Made by a program: the position numbers and the translations under genes. From Verrucomicrobiota bacterium (lineage in GTDB: Bacteria; Verrucomicrobiota; Verrucomicrobiia; Limisphaerales; JADLHS01): a stretch of DNA of 64,000 bases. This document shows positions 42,178 through 51,708 of this stretch, in pieces; positions within the stretch are counted from its first letter, which is position 1, and each line of letters starts with the position of its first letter. The stretch lies in assembly GCA_029573725.1 (NCBI GenBank), contig JAKQDQ010000006.1, positions 62,001-126,000 on the forward strand, written 5' to 3'. Below the pieces are notes generated by a model. The model was given only the letters and a program-made list of their open reading frames with translations, had not been told where the DNA came from and ran no database searches.

Positions 42178-42286
42178 GGCGCGACACTCCTTGCGCGTTT
42201 CGTTGCGCTGACGTGGTAGGACTGGCGGGGTCCTCTGTGAACCGTATTGGGAAGTCGAACTTCGACCCCACGCCCGCGAATTCACC

Positions 42287-42508
42287 TTGCGAGAGACTTT
42301 GGACCTCTGCCGTCAGTGCCACAAACTCGCGCCTTTCTGCTTCTACAACGGCAACACCTTCGTCGCGATTGGCCGGACGATGATTCAGGATTTGCTGAAG
42401 AAAATGTCGCCGGTGAAAGCGCACGGCTTCCGCAGCGTCGTCGGCCATTACATCGCGGGAACGGCTGGCGCGGAGGAATTGGCCAAAGTGCTCGATGAAC
42501 TGAGCTAA
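42287..42508 (+). CDS. Hypothetical small protein, possibly the 3' remnant of a larger gene
   Basis: 73 residues from a TTG at 42287: LRETLDLCRQCHKLAPFCFYN to VLDELS. The frame is open back to about 42212 and reads plausibly as protein (CEPYWEVELRPHAREF) but has no start codon there, so the 5' end may be missing. Cysteines in CRQCHKLAPFC could bind metal. Not recognised. Confidence 0.4.
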   Translation: MRETLDLCRQCHKLAPFCFYNGNTFVAIGRTMIQDLLKKMSPVKAHGFRSVVGHYIAGTAGAEELAKVLDELS

Positions 42509-42568
42509 GGTTTTAACCGTAGGACGCGGAGGTGAACTGTGAAAAACCTGAAACGCGCTAAATCTCCT

Positions 42569-42607
42569 CCCTCTCCTCGCCGAACGAGGAGAGGGCCGAG
42601 GTGAGGA
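42569..42607. repeat. Inverted repeat of family C, left of the nuclease gene
   Basis: A 39-base unit (CCCTCTCCTCGCCGAACGAG...), itself a hairpin. Its inverted complement, with only a few mismatches, lies at 43767-43805, so the pair brackets the gene at 42665-43759. Confidence 0.85.
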
Positions 42608-42664
42608 GTTAAAATCCCAATCTTGTCGCTTCGTGAGCTAAGCTGTAGTCTCATCAGCGGAAAT

Positions 42665-43759
42665 ATGTCTCTCGAATCCACATTGACCGACATAGTGAAT
42701 CGTCTTCGACAAGGACGGTTTCCAAACGAGCAGGCAATTTCTCAGGGCATCGTCTTGCGAGTGCTTCAAGAACTTGGCTGGGACACTTGGGACACGACAA
42801 TAGTCTGGCCAGAGTTCAAGACGGGCGAAGGGCGTGTGGATTTTGCCTTGTGCCATCCGCCGTTGCAGCCGGCTGACTTCATTGAAGTAAAGCAACCCGG
42901 TAAAGCTGAAGAATCGGTTCGGCAAGCTCTCGAATACGCGTTTCACAAAGGAGTTCCGTTTGTGGTTCTCACAGACGGCAGAACATGGAGCTTTTATTTG
43001 CCCGCCGAGCAAGGCAGTTACGAAGACAGGCGGGTTCACAAGCTTGACCTCTACGAACGCTCGCCAGCGGAAGCGGCAGAAATCCTGCGCCGCTATTTGG
43101 AACATTCAAGAGTTGCATCCGGTGATGCGCTGGAAACTGCGCGCAAAGAATATCGAAGTCGAAACCGCCGCTCGCAAGCAAGGGCCACCATCCCCGAAGC
43201 CTGGCGAGAACTTGTTGAAAAGGGCGACGAGGATTTGGTCGATCTAGTTGCGAGCATGGTCGAATCGAAAATTGGTGTTCGGCCCGATAATGATGAAGTT
43301 GCCGAATTTCTTGCCGGACTTGGCAAGTCAGTCATAGTCGAGGCGGCGCAACGCGAGAATCCACAATCAACTCGCGTTCCGACCCGCTCGCTCGTTCCAA
43401 CGACAAACGCTGAACCGACGCGACGCGGAAAGCTTATTTTGCTCGGCAAATCTTACAATTACAACAACGCCAAAGATGCGATGGTCATTGTCCTGCGCGA
43501 ATTAGCAAAGGATGATCCTTCATTTCTCGAACGATGCTCGCAACATCCGGACGCGCAAGGCCGCAAGCGGCGTTACATCGCACGCTCACCAGAAGAACTC
43601 TATCCCGATCGCGAAGACCTTCGTGAAATGCGCGAGACATTGCCGGGCGGGTGGTATGTAGCCACGAATCTGAACAATGTTCTCAAGAAAACGATTATTA
43701 AGCTGGCGGCGGAAGTCGCCAGATTGTCCTTCGGTAAAGACTTAATCGTGGAGTTTTGA
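42665..43759 (+). CDS. HsdR N-terminal-like restriction nuclease protein
   Basis: 364 residues. Residues about 15-150 resemble the N-terminal nuclease domain of type I restriction subunit R (PD-(D/E)XK fold): ISQGIVLRVLQELGWD, then GRVDFALCHPP and FIEVKQPGKA, giving the Asp and ExK residues, then VLTDGRTWSFYLP. There is no helicase part, so it is not a full HsdR. A spacer rich in Arg, Ser and Thr leads to a separate C-terminal domain (LLGKSYNYNNAKDAMVIVLRELAKDD to LSFGKDLIVEF), seen in stand-alone proteins of this kind. The ATG at 42665 follows a modest GCGGA ribosome site; an upstream in-frame start at 42623 is less likely. It is a candidate defence gene; no methylase or specificity subunit is nearby. 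Confidence 0.7.
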   Translation: MSLESTLTDIVNRLRQGRFPNEQAISQGIVLRVLQELGWDTWDTTIVWPEFKTGEGRVDFALCHPPLQPADFIEVKQPGKAEESVRQALEYAFHKGVPFVVLTDGRTWSFYLPAEQGSYEDRRVHKLDLYERSPAEAAEILRRYLEHSRVASGDALETARKEYRSRNRRSQARATIPEAWRELVEKGDEDLVDLVASMVESKIGVRPDNDEVAEFLAGLGKSVIVEAAQRENPQSTRVPTRSLVPTTNAEPTRRGKLILLGKSYNYNNAKDAMVIVLRELAKDDPSFLERCSQHPDAQGRKRRYIARSPEELYPDREDLREMRETLPGGWYVATNLNNVLKKTIIKLAAEVARLSFGKDLIVEF

Positions 43760-43766
43760 TTCTGTC

Positions 43767-43805
43767 TCCTCACTCCGGCCCTCTCCTCGTTTGGCGAGGA
43801 GAGGG
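43767..43805. repeat. Inverted repeat of family C, right of the nuclease gene
   Basis: Begins 8 bases after the nuclease gene stop: TCCTCACTCCGGCCCTCTCC and onward. Inverse of 42569-42607. It could also serve as a terminator hairpin. Confidence 0.85.
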
Positions 43806-43963
43806 AGAGAAGTTCCGAGCGGTTCACGTATTTCGCGGCTAAAACATTGGCCCGTGCTGTTCGCACCTTTGCACCTTTGCACCTCTGCGTCTCTGCGGTT
43901 CAATTCAGGCAGAATAACTCTCCATCCCCACACACGAGCAAACGGGATTGCGGTCTATCCACT

Positions 43964-43990
43964 GCGGAGTGCCGAGTGCGGAGTGCGGAA
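43964..43990. repeat. Tandem 7-base repeat family B beside gcvP
   Basis: GCGGAGT/GCCGAGT/GCGGAGT/GCGGAA units located 15 bases beyond the gcvP stop. A further copy of the last gcvP codons lies at about 43920-43957, on the far side of the units. Confidence 0.8.
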
Positions 43991-44005
43991 TCAAGAAGCG
44001 CGCGG

Positions 44006-46876
44006 TCATTGGTAGTTTTCCATACCGACACAAGAACACACGGGATTTCGATCCCCAAATACGTTGTCAACTCGCGCCACCGGAGGCCAGAATTTGTAGT
44101 CGTGCAGGCTCTTGGCCGGGAACGCCGCGGCTTCGCGGGTGTAGGGACGATTCCATGAGTCGCTGGCAATCTGATCGGCGGTGTGCGGCGCGTTTTTCAG
44201 CAGATTATTCTTCGCGTCGGCTGAACCGTTTTCCACGGCGGTCATTTCGGCGTGGATGGAAATCATCGCGTCGCAGAAACGATCGAGTTCGTATTGGGAT
44301 TCGCTTTCGGTGGGTTCAACCATGAGCGTGCCGGCCACGGGCCACGAGAGCGTCGGCGCGTGAAAGCCGTAATCCATGAGGCGCTTGGCGACGTCCTCGG
44401 CGGTCGTGCCCTTGAACGCGCGCAAATCCAGAATGCACTCGTGCGCAACGAGATTATGGTTCTGGTAGAGCGTGGGGAAATGCTTTTCGAGCCGCCTGGA
44501 GATGTAATTCGCGTTCAGGATGGCGTATTGCGTGACTTCGGCCAGACCGCGCGCACCCAGCATGGCGATGTACATCCAGGAAATCGGCAGCACACTCGCA
44601 CTCCCCCAGGGCGCCGCGCTCACGGCGCCGATGGGGTTTTCGCCACCGAGATTCACCACGTTATGACCAGGCAGGAATTCGACCAGGTGTCCGGCCACGG
44701 CGATGGGGCCGACGCCCGGCCCGCCGCCTCCGTGTGGAATCGCGAAAGTCTTGTGCAGATTCAAATGACAAACATCCGCGCCAATGTGGCCGGGGGAAGT
44801 GTAACCCACCTGCGCATTCATGTTCGCGCCGTCCATGTAAACCTGTCCGCCGGCGGCGTGGATGATGTCGCAGATTTCGCGGATGGTTTCCTCGAACACG
44901 CCGTGCGTGCTGGGATAGGTGACCATGAGGCACGCCAGGGTGTCCTTGTGGGCCGCCGCCTTCGCCCGGAGATCGGCCACGTCAATGTTGCCGGACACGT
45001 CGCAGGCCACCGCCACCACTTTCATGCCGGCCATCACCGCGCTGGCGGGATTCGTGCCGTGCGCGGAAGCGGGAATCAGACAGACGTTCCGGTGCGCTTC
45101 GCCGCGTGACTCATGAAACGCGCGAATGACGAGCAGTCCGGAGTATTCCCCCTGCGACCCGGCATTGGGCTGGAGCGAGACGCCGGCAAATCCGGTGATT
45201 TCGGCAAGCCAGGTCTCGAGTTGCCCGAATAATTGCTGGTAGCCGCGTGTTTGGCGGAGCGGCGCGAACGGATGGATTTTCGCGAACTCCGGCCACGACA
45301 CGGGAAACATCTCGGCAGCGGCGTTGAGTTTCATGGTACACGAGCCGAGCGGAATCATCGAAGCGGTGAGCGAGAGGTCGCGCGATTCGAGGCGCTTGAT
45401 GTAGCGCAGCATCTCGGTCTCGGAGTGGTAGCGGTTGAAGACGGGGTGTTGCAGGAATTTGCTGGTGCGCGGAAGCAAAAGGCTCGAACTGTAATCCGAT
45501 TTTGTTGCGCCCTTGTCCTGGGCCAGCTCAGTGGAAGGGTTGTGACAAAAGATCAGGATAATTCGCTCTACATCTTCTTCGGAAGACACTTCATCAAGAG
45601 CGATGCCTATCTGACAATCGTTAATCTGACGAAAGTTGAAGCCAGATTTCTCGCCGCTTTTGACAAATGCGAGCGCGCTATTAACAGGAATCGTGAGCGT
45701 GTCGAAGAATGTTTTGTTGACCGGGGCAAAATTGAGATTCTCAAGCCCTTCAGCTAAGCGTGCGGTCAATTGATGAACGCGTTGAGCAATCTTCTTCAAT
45801 CCTTCCGGCCCGTGATAACAGGCGTAGAGTGAGGCCATGTTGGCGAGGAGCGCCTGGGCCGTGCAGATGTTGCTGGTGGCTTTCTCGCGGCGGATGTGTT
45901 GCTCGCGCGTGCCGAGAGCGAGGCGCAACGCCGGCCTGCCACGCGCGTCCTTGGACACGCCGACGAGGCGGCCGGGCATCTGGCGTTTGAATTCGTCGCG
46001 CGTGGCGAAGAACGCGGCGTGCGGCCCGCCATAACCCAGCGGCACGCCGAAGCGCTGCGCGCTGCCGACGGCGATGTCGGCGCCGAATTTGCCCGGCGGT
46101 TTGATGAGCGTGAGCGCAAGCAGATCGGTCGCGACCGTGACCATTGCACCGGCGGCATGGGCTTTCTCGACGAACGGCGCGTAATCGTGAATCGCGCCGA
46201 ACGTATCGGGATATTGCACGAGTGCGCCGAAAACTTTGTCGCTGAACTCGAATTCGCCGGCATTGCCAACGACGGCTTCGATGCCGAGCGCCTTGGCGCG
46301 GGCCGACACCACTTCGATGGTTTGCGGATGACAGGTTTCGGAGATGAAGAAGACGTTCCTGCCGTCCTTGAGGCGCGAGGACATGGTCATGGCCTCGGCG
46401 GCAGCGGTGGCTTCGTCGAGCATGGAGGCATTGGCGATGTCGAGCGCGGTGAGGTCGGCGACCATCGTCTGGAAATTCAGCAGGGCTTCGAGTCGGCCTT
46501 GGGAAATCTCGGCCTGATACGGCGTGTATTGCGTGTACCAGCCGGGGTTTTCGAGGACGTTGCGCTGGATGACCGGCGGGGTGATGCAATCGTAGTAGCC
46601 CATACCGATGAACGAGCGGAAAACCTGGTTCTGGGCCGCCATGGCTTTGAGTTCGCGCAGCGCATCGAACTCCGATTTTGGAGTTGGCAGAGCGAGCGCC
46701 TTGGGGAGGCGGATGGATCGGGGGACGGCCGCATCCATCAGCGCGTCCAGGGAATCGAAACCCACCACCTTGAGCATGGCGGCGGTTTGAGCGGCGTTGG
46801 GGCCGATGTGGCGGCGAACAAATTGATCCGGGTGGTTGAGTGATTCGATCGAGCGTCCAGCTTCAGCAAACGACAT
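44006..46876 (-). CDS. gcvP: Glycine dehydrogenase (decarboxylating), P protein of the glycine cleavage system
   Basis: PLP enzyme that decarboxylates glycine and loads aminomethyl onto the lipoyl H protein (956 aa, single-chain type). The N-terminal half has [29 protein letters not shown] and [15 protein letters not shown]. The C-terminal half has [13 protein letters not shown], the PLP lysine in [21 protein letters not shown] (about residue 710) and HECILDLR near the end. The segment around DNA 45470-45740 is lower in GC than the rest but in frame and conserved. gcvT and gcvH are not in the window. A decayed copy of the last 440 bases lies 2.2 kb downstream. Confidence 0.96.
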   Translation of the reverse strand: MSFAEAGRSIESLNHPDQFVRRHIGPNAAQTAAMLKVVGFDSLDALMDAAVPRSIRLPKALALPTPKSEFDALRELKAMAAQNQVFRSFIGMGYYDCITPPVIQRNVLENPGWYTQYTPYQAEISQGRLEALLNFQTMVADLTALDIANASMLDEATAAAEAMTMSSRLKDGRNVFFISETCHPQTIEVVSARAKALGIEAVVGNAGEFEFSDKVFGALVQYPDTFGAIHDYAPFVEKAHAAGAMVTVATDLLALTLIKPPGKFGADIAVGSAQRFGVPLGYGGPHAAFFATRDEFKRQMPGRLVGVSKDARGRPALRLALGTREQHIRREKATSNICTAQALLANMASLYACYHGPEGLKKIAQRVHQLTARLAEGLENLNFAPVNKTFFDTLTIPVNSALAFVKSGEKSGFNFRQINDCQIGIALDEVSSEEDVERIILIFCHNPSTELAQDKGATKSDYSSSLLLPRTSKFLQHPVFNRYHSETEMLRYIKRLESRDLSLTASMIPLGSCTMKLNAAAEMFPVSWPEFAKIHPFAPLRQTRGYQQLFGQLETWLAEITGFAGVSLQPNAGSQGEYSGLLVIRAFHESRGEAHRNVCLIPASAHGTNPASAVMAGMKVVAVACDVSGNIDVADLRAKAAAHKDTLACLMVTYPSTHGVFEETIREICDIIHAAGGQVYMDGANMNAQVGYTSPGHIGADVCHLNLHKTFAIPHGGGGPGVGPIAVAGHLVEFLPGHNVVNLGGENPIGAVSAAPWGSASVLPISWMYIAMLGARGLAEVTQYAILNANYISRRLEKHFPTLYQNHNLVAHECILDLRAFKGTTAEDVAKRLMDYGFHAPTLSWPVAGTLMVEPTESESQYELDRFCDAMISIHAEMTAVENGSADAKNNLLKNAPHTADQIASDSWNRPYTREAAAFPAKSLHDYKFWPPVARVDNVFGDRNPVCSCVGMENYQ

Positions 46877-46922
46877 GGACGGGAGGTTAAGTTCGGCCGG
46901 CGGCTTGGCAAGATGGATTTAA

Positions 46923-46949
46923 GGTCCGCTTCGCGCCGGGGTGCGGACC
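46923..46949 (-). terminator. Possible hairpin between the oxidoreductase gene and gcvP
   Basis: GGTCCGC (46923-46929) pairs with GCGGACC (46943-46949). On the minus strand TTAAAT follows rather than a T-run, so termination strength is doubtful. I saw no glycine riboswitch in this 220-base gap. Confidence 0.3.
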
Positions 46950-47095
46950 ATTAAGAATCGCAACGTTCCGATTGAGCAAAGTTGATAACGCGGGTAATCC
47001 GCGTGGAAATTCGATTTGCCAATTGGCCACCGCGCGGAGCCTCCACCGCAAAATCACGCCCGCAAAAGCGCCGACGCCCAACCCGCGCGACCGGA

Positions 47096-48454
47096 TTAAA
47101 TCCGGGCGGGCGCCACCCACGGCTTGCGGCGCGCGCGGTCCAGATGTTGATTGGCTTCCGCATCGCCGACGAATTCCTCCCGCACCGGATCCCAATGCAA
47201 CCTGCGTCCGAGCCGGCGCGCGAGATTGCCGAGATGACACATCGTGGCCGAACGATGGCCGATCTCCACATCCGCCACCGGACGTTGACGGGATTTGATG
47301 CAATCGAACCAGTTGCGCAGATGATCCTCATTGAAATCGGCGGGACGCCGGCCCAGGGCGTCCAGCGCCAATTCCTCCGGATCCGATTCGAGGAAACCGC
47401 GTTTGATGTTGATGGTGCCTTTTTCCCCGATGAACACCGCGCCCCCCATCGTGGCCTCCGGTCCGGGCTCGACGACGACGCCGTTGGCGTAACGAAAGAA
47501 CACCTTCGTTTCCATCGCAATGGCGTCCCCGCGCTTTTGACTTTCCGGCCGGGTATAAGTGGGGGGCGCGAATTTTTTTCCTTCCGTCCAAACCTCCACC
47601 GGTCCGCTGTCATCCATTCCCAGGGCGCATTGAATTTGATCCAGGCCATGTGCGCCCCAGCCGGTCATTTCACCACCGGAGTACGGACGGAAGGATAGCC
47701 AGCCGGGATTGGCGCGGGGCAGGTACAGATCCTGATGATACGGCACCGGGTCGGCCGGTCCGCACCACAGATCCCAATCCAGCTCTGCGGGAATGGGTTG
47801 TGCGGGGAATTTCGCTTCCCACGGACTGGGATAATTGTAAGCGAGGACTTTGTGAATTTTACCGATACGCCCCTCCCGCACGAGCTTGCAGCCGAGAAAA
47901 TTCTGCCACATGGAACGCTGGTGGCTGCCCACTTGAAAAACCCGGTTGTATTTCCGCGCCGCCTGGACAATGAGCCGCCCTTCCCGGATGGTCAGCGTCA
48001 TCGGTTTTTCCGCGTACACGTCCTTGCCCGCCTGGCAGGAATGCACGCAAATCAACAGCCGCCAATGTTCGGGCGTAGCCGTGATCACCGCGTCCACGTC
48101 CTTGCGTTCCAGCAGGCGGCGGTAATCCTGGAAGGCCGGCGCACCGTGTTTACGCGCCACTTCGCGGGCCCGGGGGAGATTCACGTCGGCAACGGCGACG
48201 ACCCTGCCGGCGGGCAATCGTTCCACGCCGCGCAACAGGCCATGGGCCTGCCGGCCCATGCCAATGAAGCCGATGCCGATGCGGTCGTTGGCGCCGGGCT
48301 GACCGTTGGCCGCCAGAACTCCGCCCGGCAAAATTTGGGGCAGCGCGGTCCCGGCGAGCAACAGGCTGCTGCGCCCCAAAAACCGCCGCCGCGAACATCC
48401 GCGCGGCACGTGATGATTTGCTCCTGGCCTCTGCATAATTTTTGGCGTCTCCAT
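47096..48454 (-). CDS. Tat-exported Gfo/Idh/MocA-family oxidoreductase
   Basis: NAD(P)-dependent sugar or inositol-type oxidoreductase, 452 aa. The N-terminus is a Tat signal (CSRRRFLGRSSLLLAGTALPQ, about 20-40), so it is probably exported folded with cofactor. The Rossmann loop is IGFIGMGRQAHGLL, followed by VVAVADVN and the catalytic-type EKPMTLTI segment (K in YAEKP). A long C-terminal domain ends FVGDAEANQHLDRARRKPW. The ATG at 48454 is used; ATG at 48436 is possible. The PmoA-family gene lies 12 bases upstream on the same strand, a frequent pairing in carbohydrate-degrading Planctomycetes and Verrucomicrobia. Confidence 0.92.
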   Translation of the reverse strand: METPKIMQRPGANHHVPRGCSRRRFLGRSSLLLAGTALPQILPGGVLAANGQPGANDRIGIGFIGMGRQAHGLLRGVERLPAGRVVAVADVNLPRAREVARKHGAPAFQDYRRLLERKDVDAVITATPEHWRLLICVHSCQAGKDVYAEKPMTLTIREGRLIVQAARKYNRVFQVGSHQRSMWQNFLGCKLVREGRIGKIHKVLAYNYPSPWEAKFPAQPIPAELDWDLWCGPADPVPYHQDLYLPRANPGWLSFRPYSGGEMTGWGAHGLDQIQCALGMDDSGPVEVWTEGKKFAPPTYTRPESQKRGDAIAMETKVFFRYANGVVVEPGPEATMGGAVFIGEKGTINIKRGFLESDPEELALDALGRRPADFNEDHLRNWFDCIKSRQRPVADVEIGHRSATMCHLGNLARRLGRRLHWDPVREEFVGDAEANQHLDRARRKPWVAPARI

Positions 48455-48466
48455 GTTGTGCTGAAT

Positions 48467-49492
48467 TCAATGCCCGCCATGCTGCCCGTTCGCGACGGAA
48501 AGTGGCGGCGCGTTGGAAAGGGATTGTGTAAACGCCTCGTATTGTCGTTGCAATTGTGACAATGCCGCAACTTGGCGGTGAACCCAGATCCGATACACAA
48601 CACGCACCGTCTGGCCGGGGGTGAGGGTGCGGGCCGTCACGCCGGGCCAGCCGACGCACAAAACCCCGTAATGCCGGGTCAACCATTCGGGTGGAAAATC
48701 CGGATGCGTCGGGGCAACGAAAATGGCCGCGCCACTGGGATTTGTGGCGCCGCGGATCTGCGTGGACAAATCCGCCCACGGCAGTCGCGCCATCGTCAAG
48801 TCTGCCCGGGTTGCCCCGTCTGGCACGGTGATCACCGGATTCCCTGCGTGCGGCGCGAACCGGAACGTCAAGCCGCCGTAACTCTTGCCTTCCGCACCGC
48901 GCAAGGTCACGGGCCAATGAGTTGGCGTCCAGCTCAATTCCACATCAATCGCCCGCCCTTCCGCCGTCGCGGGCAGCACTCGGAACCAGGCCTGTTCCGT
49001 CATGACCTTGCGCTCCTCCACGCGCCAGCTGTTCTCGACGGCCAGGATCGCCGCGGCGGACGAGGTGTCCCGCTGCAACCATCGCTCAAACTGGTGCCGG
49101 ATCCCCTGCAGCAGCCAAAGATCGTATTCCTGACCGCCGATTTCCACATGTGGCCACGCCCAAAACACCCCCCGATGATGGTAGTGATCTTTGGGGAAAT
49201 CATCCGTCAACACTTCTCCATCCAGGCCGTACAGCGGATGCACATAACTGCTGCGCGCCCGGTCAGCCGGCGCCTGGGAGGAACTGATCCGGCCGTAATT
49301 GTAAACCAACACCGGCTGCTCCCCCTCCCACAGCGACAGGGAATGCTCCGTGCGTTCCGAGAACCGGAAGCCGGCGGCGCCCACCAAGCCGGTCCCCAAC
49401 CATGCCCCGCCGATGAGGCTCCCCCAGCGGCGGAAGGTTTCCGACCGCCAGGTCCTGCCCAGGCCATCCCGGTTGCGTTGTCTCAGTTTCAC
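48467..49492 (-). CDS. PmoA-family (DUF6807) protein, probably exported
   Basis: About 341 residues if started at the GTG at 49492. The N-terminus is basic then hydrophobic (RRWGSLIGGAWLGTGLVGAAGF), like a signal peptide or anchor. The body is the beta-rich DUF6807/PmoA fold: PVLVYNYGRI, SSYVHPLYGLDGEVLTDDFP, DHYHHRGVFWAW (the His cluster typical of the family) and a late PEWLTRHYGVLCVGWPGV. Its biochemical role is not established. The frame is open further upstream to 49702 but there it overlaps the divergent gene at 49601, so the shorter start is preferred. Operon with the downstream oxidoreductase. Confidence 0.8.
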   Translation of the reverse strand: MKLRQRNRDGLGRTWRSETFRRWGSLIGGAWLGTGLVGAAGFRFSERTEHSLSLWEGEQPVLVYNYGRISSSQAPADRARSSYVHPLYGLDGEVLTDDFPKDHYHHRGVFWAWPHVEIGGQEYDLWLLQGIRHQFERWLQRDTSSAAAILAVENSWRVEERKVMTEQAWFRVLPATAEGRAIDVELSWTPTHWPVTLRGAEGKSYGGLTFRFAPHAGNPVITVPDGATRADLTMARLPWADLSTQIRGATNPSGAAIFVAPTHPDFPPEWLTRHYGVLCVGWPGVTARTLTPGQTVRVVYRIWVHRQVAALSQLQRQYEAFTQSLSNAPPLSVANGQHGGH

Positions 49493-49600
49493 CAGAACTG
49501 GAATCACGGGGTTGTAACCCGAACGCCGGACCGCGTAAACGACAAATCCGCGCCCGCCGGCCAAACTTTTCGTGGCGTGCAGTTTCCATTTCGCTAAGTT

Positions 49601-50218
49601 GTGCGCGTGAGCAGTCCAAAAAAGAGAGCCATCAGCGCCGGACTTCTGGCGATCGTCGGCATCTGGGCTTTGGGGCTGACCGGTTATTACGCCGCAAAAC
49701 ACGCCAGGGTGACTCCGGAGAAATTACAGGCATTCGTGAGCCGCACGGATCTCCGCCGGCTCAGTGGCGCGGAGCGGGCGGCGGCTTTGCGGCAGGCGGC
49801 AGAAATGTTGAACCGGTTGTCGTTGGAGGACCGGCGCGAAATGCGCATGGGCCGCGCGGTGGGCGAATGGTTCAACGCCATGACTGAAGCCGAAAAGGGG
49901 GAGTTCATCGAGGCCACGCTGCCGACAGGATTCAAGCAGATGATCACCGCGTTTGAGGAACTGCCGGAGGACAAGCGGCGGCGCGCCGTGGATCAGGCGT
50001 TGAAGCGTTTGCGCGAGCAGATGCCGCCACCCGGCCCGGGCGGCACCGACGCCACGAATCTCGCCCCGCTCAGTCCCGAGCTGGAAGCCAAGGTGCGCAC
50101 GATCGGTTTGAAAGCCTTCTACAGCCAAAGCTCGGCGCAAACCAAGGCCGAACTGGCGCCGCTCCTGGAAGAGCTGCAACGCAACATGGAGTCGGGGCGG
50201 TTGCTGCGCGGAAGATGA
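49601..50218 (+). CDS. Membrane-anchored protein of unknown function
   Basis: 205 residues. Residues about 9-32 ([23 protein letters not shown]) form one membrane helix; the rest is a charged, helical periplasmic or cytosolic domain ([58 protein letters not shown]) with a Pro/Gly break at about 150. Start GTG at 49601 or GTG at 49607. It overlaps the next gene by 4 bases (ATGA), heading a four-gene run of pseudopilin, ABC ATPase and permease. Not recognised. Confidence 0.7.
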   Translation: MRVSSPKKRAISAGLLAIVGIWALGLTGYYAAKHARVTPEKLQAFVSRTDLRRLSGAERAAALRQAAEMLNRLSLEDRREMRMGRAVGEWFNAMTEAEKGEFIEATLPTGFKQMITAFEELPEDKRRRAVDQALKRLREQMPPPGPGGTDATNLAPLSPELEAKVRTIGLKAFYSQSSAQTKAELAPLLEELQRNMESGRLLRGR

Positions 50219-50805
50219 GCCGGATCCACCCCATTTTACCCGCCCCCCCGTCGCGACGCTGCGCCTTTACGCTCATCGAGCTGCTGGTGGTGATCGGCAT
50301 CATCGGAATTTTAGCCGGGCTTCTGCTACCCGCCTTTGGTCGCGCCAGGGAAAGCGCGCGCAGCACGGCATGCCTGGGCAACCTGCGGCAGCTTGGCGTT
50401 GCCTTGCAGCTGTATGTGGATGCCCACGACCAACGACTGCCGGTCATGCGCGATCGCCCGGCACCAACGGAGGGCGCGCCCGCCCCCACCAATGCGCTGC
50501 CCAGCGTGGAAGTCGTGCTGCGCGACGAACTGGGCAATACCAATGTCTTGCGATGCCCGTCGGATCGGGCCCGCCTTTTTGCCGCCACCGGATCGAGCTA
50601 CGCCTGGAACAGCCTGCTCAACGGGCAGCGGGCCGATCAGCTTTCGGTGCTGGGCATGAAATTCGATGCCCAGGCCATGCCGGTGTTTTTTGACAAACAG
50701 GGCTTTCACGCCGCACGCGGAGCCGGCAAGGCGGTGAATTATCTTTACGCGGACGGCCACATCAAGAACCTCCTCACCATGGAAGGGGCCATCCCAAATC
50801 CATGA
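50215..50805 (+). CDS. Type II secretion/type IV pilin-like protein (pseudopilin, H-X9-DG type)
   Basis: 196 residues with a prepilin leader: [28 protein letters not shown], where cleavage is expected before the Phe at residue 18 and E22 is the conserved +5 Glu. The following [20 protein letters not shown] stretch ([18 protein letters not shown]) and the C-terminal [13 protein letters not shown] match the DUF1559-like pseudopilins that abound in Planctomycetes and Verrucomicrobia. It probably requires the prepilin peptidase encoded at 21304. It overlaps neighbours on both sides by 4 bases. Confidence 0.9.
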   Translation: MSRIHPILPAPPSRRCAFTLIELLVVIGIIGILAGLLLPAFGRARESARSTACLGNLRQLGVALQLYVDAHDQRLPVMRDRPAPTEGAPAPTNALPSVEVVLRDELGNTNVLRCPSDRARLFAATGSSYAWNSLLNGQRADQLSVLGMKFDAQAMPVFFDKQGFHAARGAGKAVNYLYADGHIKNLLTMEGAIPNP

Positions 50806-51707
50806 TCACCCTCACCCACCTGCAGAAGCAGTTCGGTCATCGCCTTGCCGTCAAGGACCTCACGCTGTCGGTGCCGGCCGGTGAAATTTTCGGGTTGCTG
50901 GGACACAACGGCGCCGGCAAAAGCACCACCATCGGCATGATGCTGGGACAGGTCTGGCCCACCGCCGGCCATGTCCGCGTTTGCGGTCACGATGTCACCA
51001 CGCAACGCGCGCGCGCCCTGCGGCAAGTGGGCGCCATTTTTGAAGCACCCGCGTTTTATGACTACTTGAGCGGCTGGCGCAATCTGGAGATTCTCAGCCA
51101 CTACACGGCGTCCACGCCAAAATCCCGCATTCAAGAAGTCGTGGACTGGGTGGGCCTGACCGGGCGCGTACACAGTCCGGTACGCACCTACTCACACGGC
51201 ATGCGCGCGCGGCTGGCGCTGGCCCAGGCGTTGCTGCCGCAACCGGCACTGCTGATCCTGGACGAGCCCGGCAGCGGTCTCGACCCGGAGGGTATTGCCG
51301 AAATGCGGCAGACCATTCTGCGCCTGCATCGCGAACTGGGGTTGACCATCCTGTTGTCATCGCATCTGTTGACCGAGGTGGAACAGCTTTGCAGCCACAT
51401 CGCGGTGCTGCAACACGGGGAGAAGGTGTTTGATGGAACGATCGCCGATGTCCGGGCCACCCGGGGACGCGTGGCGCTCCGCACGCGGAATTTTCCCGCC
51501 GCCGTCGCCTTGTTGCGCGAAAAGAACCTGATTTCCGACAGCGACGGGAAGGAATACATCCACCTCAAGGCGGACGTGCCGGTTGACGCCATCGCCCGCG
51601 CGCTGGTGCAAGCCGGCCATGAGGTCTCCGGCCTCTGGGCGCGCGAACAAACCTTGGAAGATTTTTATCTGCAACTGGTGCAGGCCGCCCCACCGCCAGC
51701 CAACTGA
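50802..51707 (+). CDS. ABC transporter ATP-binding protein
   Basis: 301 residues, CcmA/NatA-like ATPase. Walker A is GHNGAGKST (about 34-42), the signature region is [16 protein letters not shown] (Ser-His-Gly in place of SGGQ-type), Walker B is [15 protein letters not shown], and the switch His is in [12 protein letters not shown]. The last 90 residues form the regulatory extension of this subfamily. With the permease beginning one base after its stop it forms a two-gene exporter; the cargo is unknown. Confidence 0.93.
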   Translation: MITLTHLQKQFGHRLAVKDLTLSVPAGEIFGLLGHNGAGKSTTIGMMLGQVWPTAGHVRVCGHDVTTQRARALRQVGAIFEAPAFYDYLSGWRNLEILSHYTASTPKSRIQEVVDWVGLTGRVHSPVRTYSHGMRARLALAQALLPQPALLILDEPGSGLDPEGIAEMRQTILRLHRELGLTILLSSHLLTEVEQLCSHIAVLQHGEKVFDGTIADVRATRGRVALRTRNFPAAVALLREKNLISDSDGKEYIHLKADVPVDAIARALVQAGHEVSGLWAREQTLEDFYLQLVQAAPPPAN

Positions 51708-51708
51708 C

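Noticed and set aside
46877..47095. Glycine riboswitch ahead of gcvP
   Set aside because: I looked for the paired aptamer pattern in this gap and saw only a single GC hairpin.
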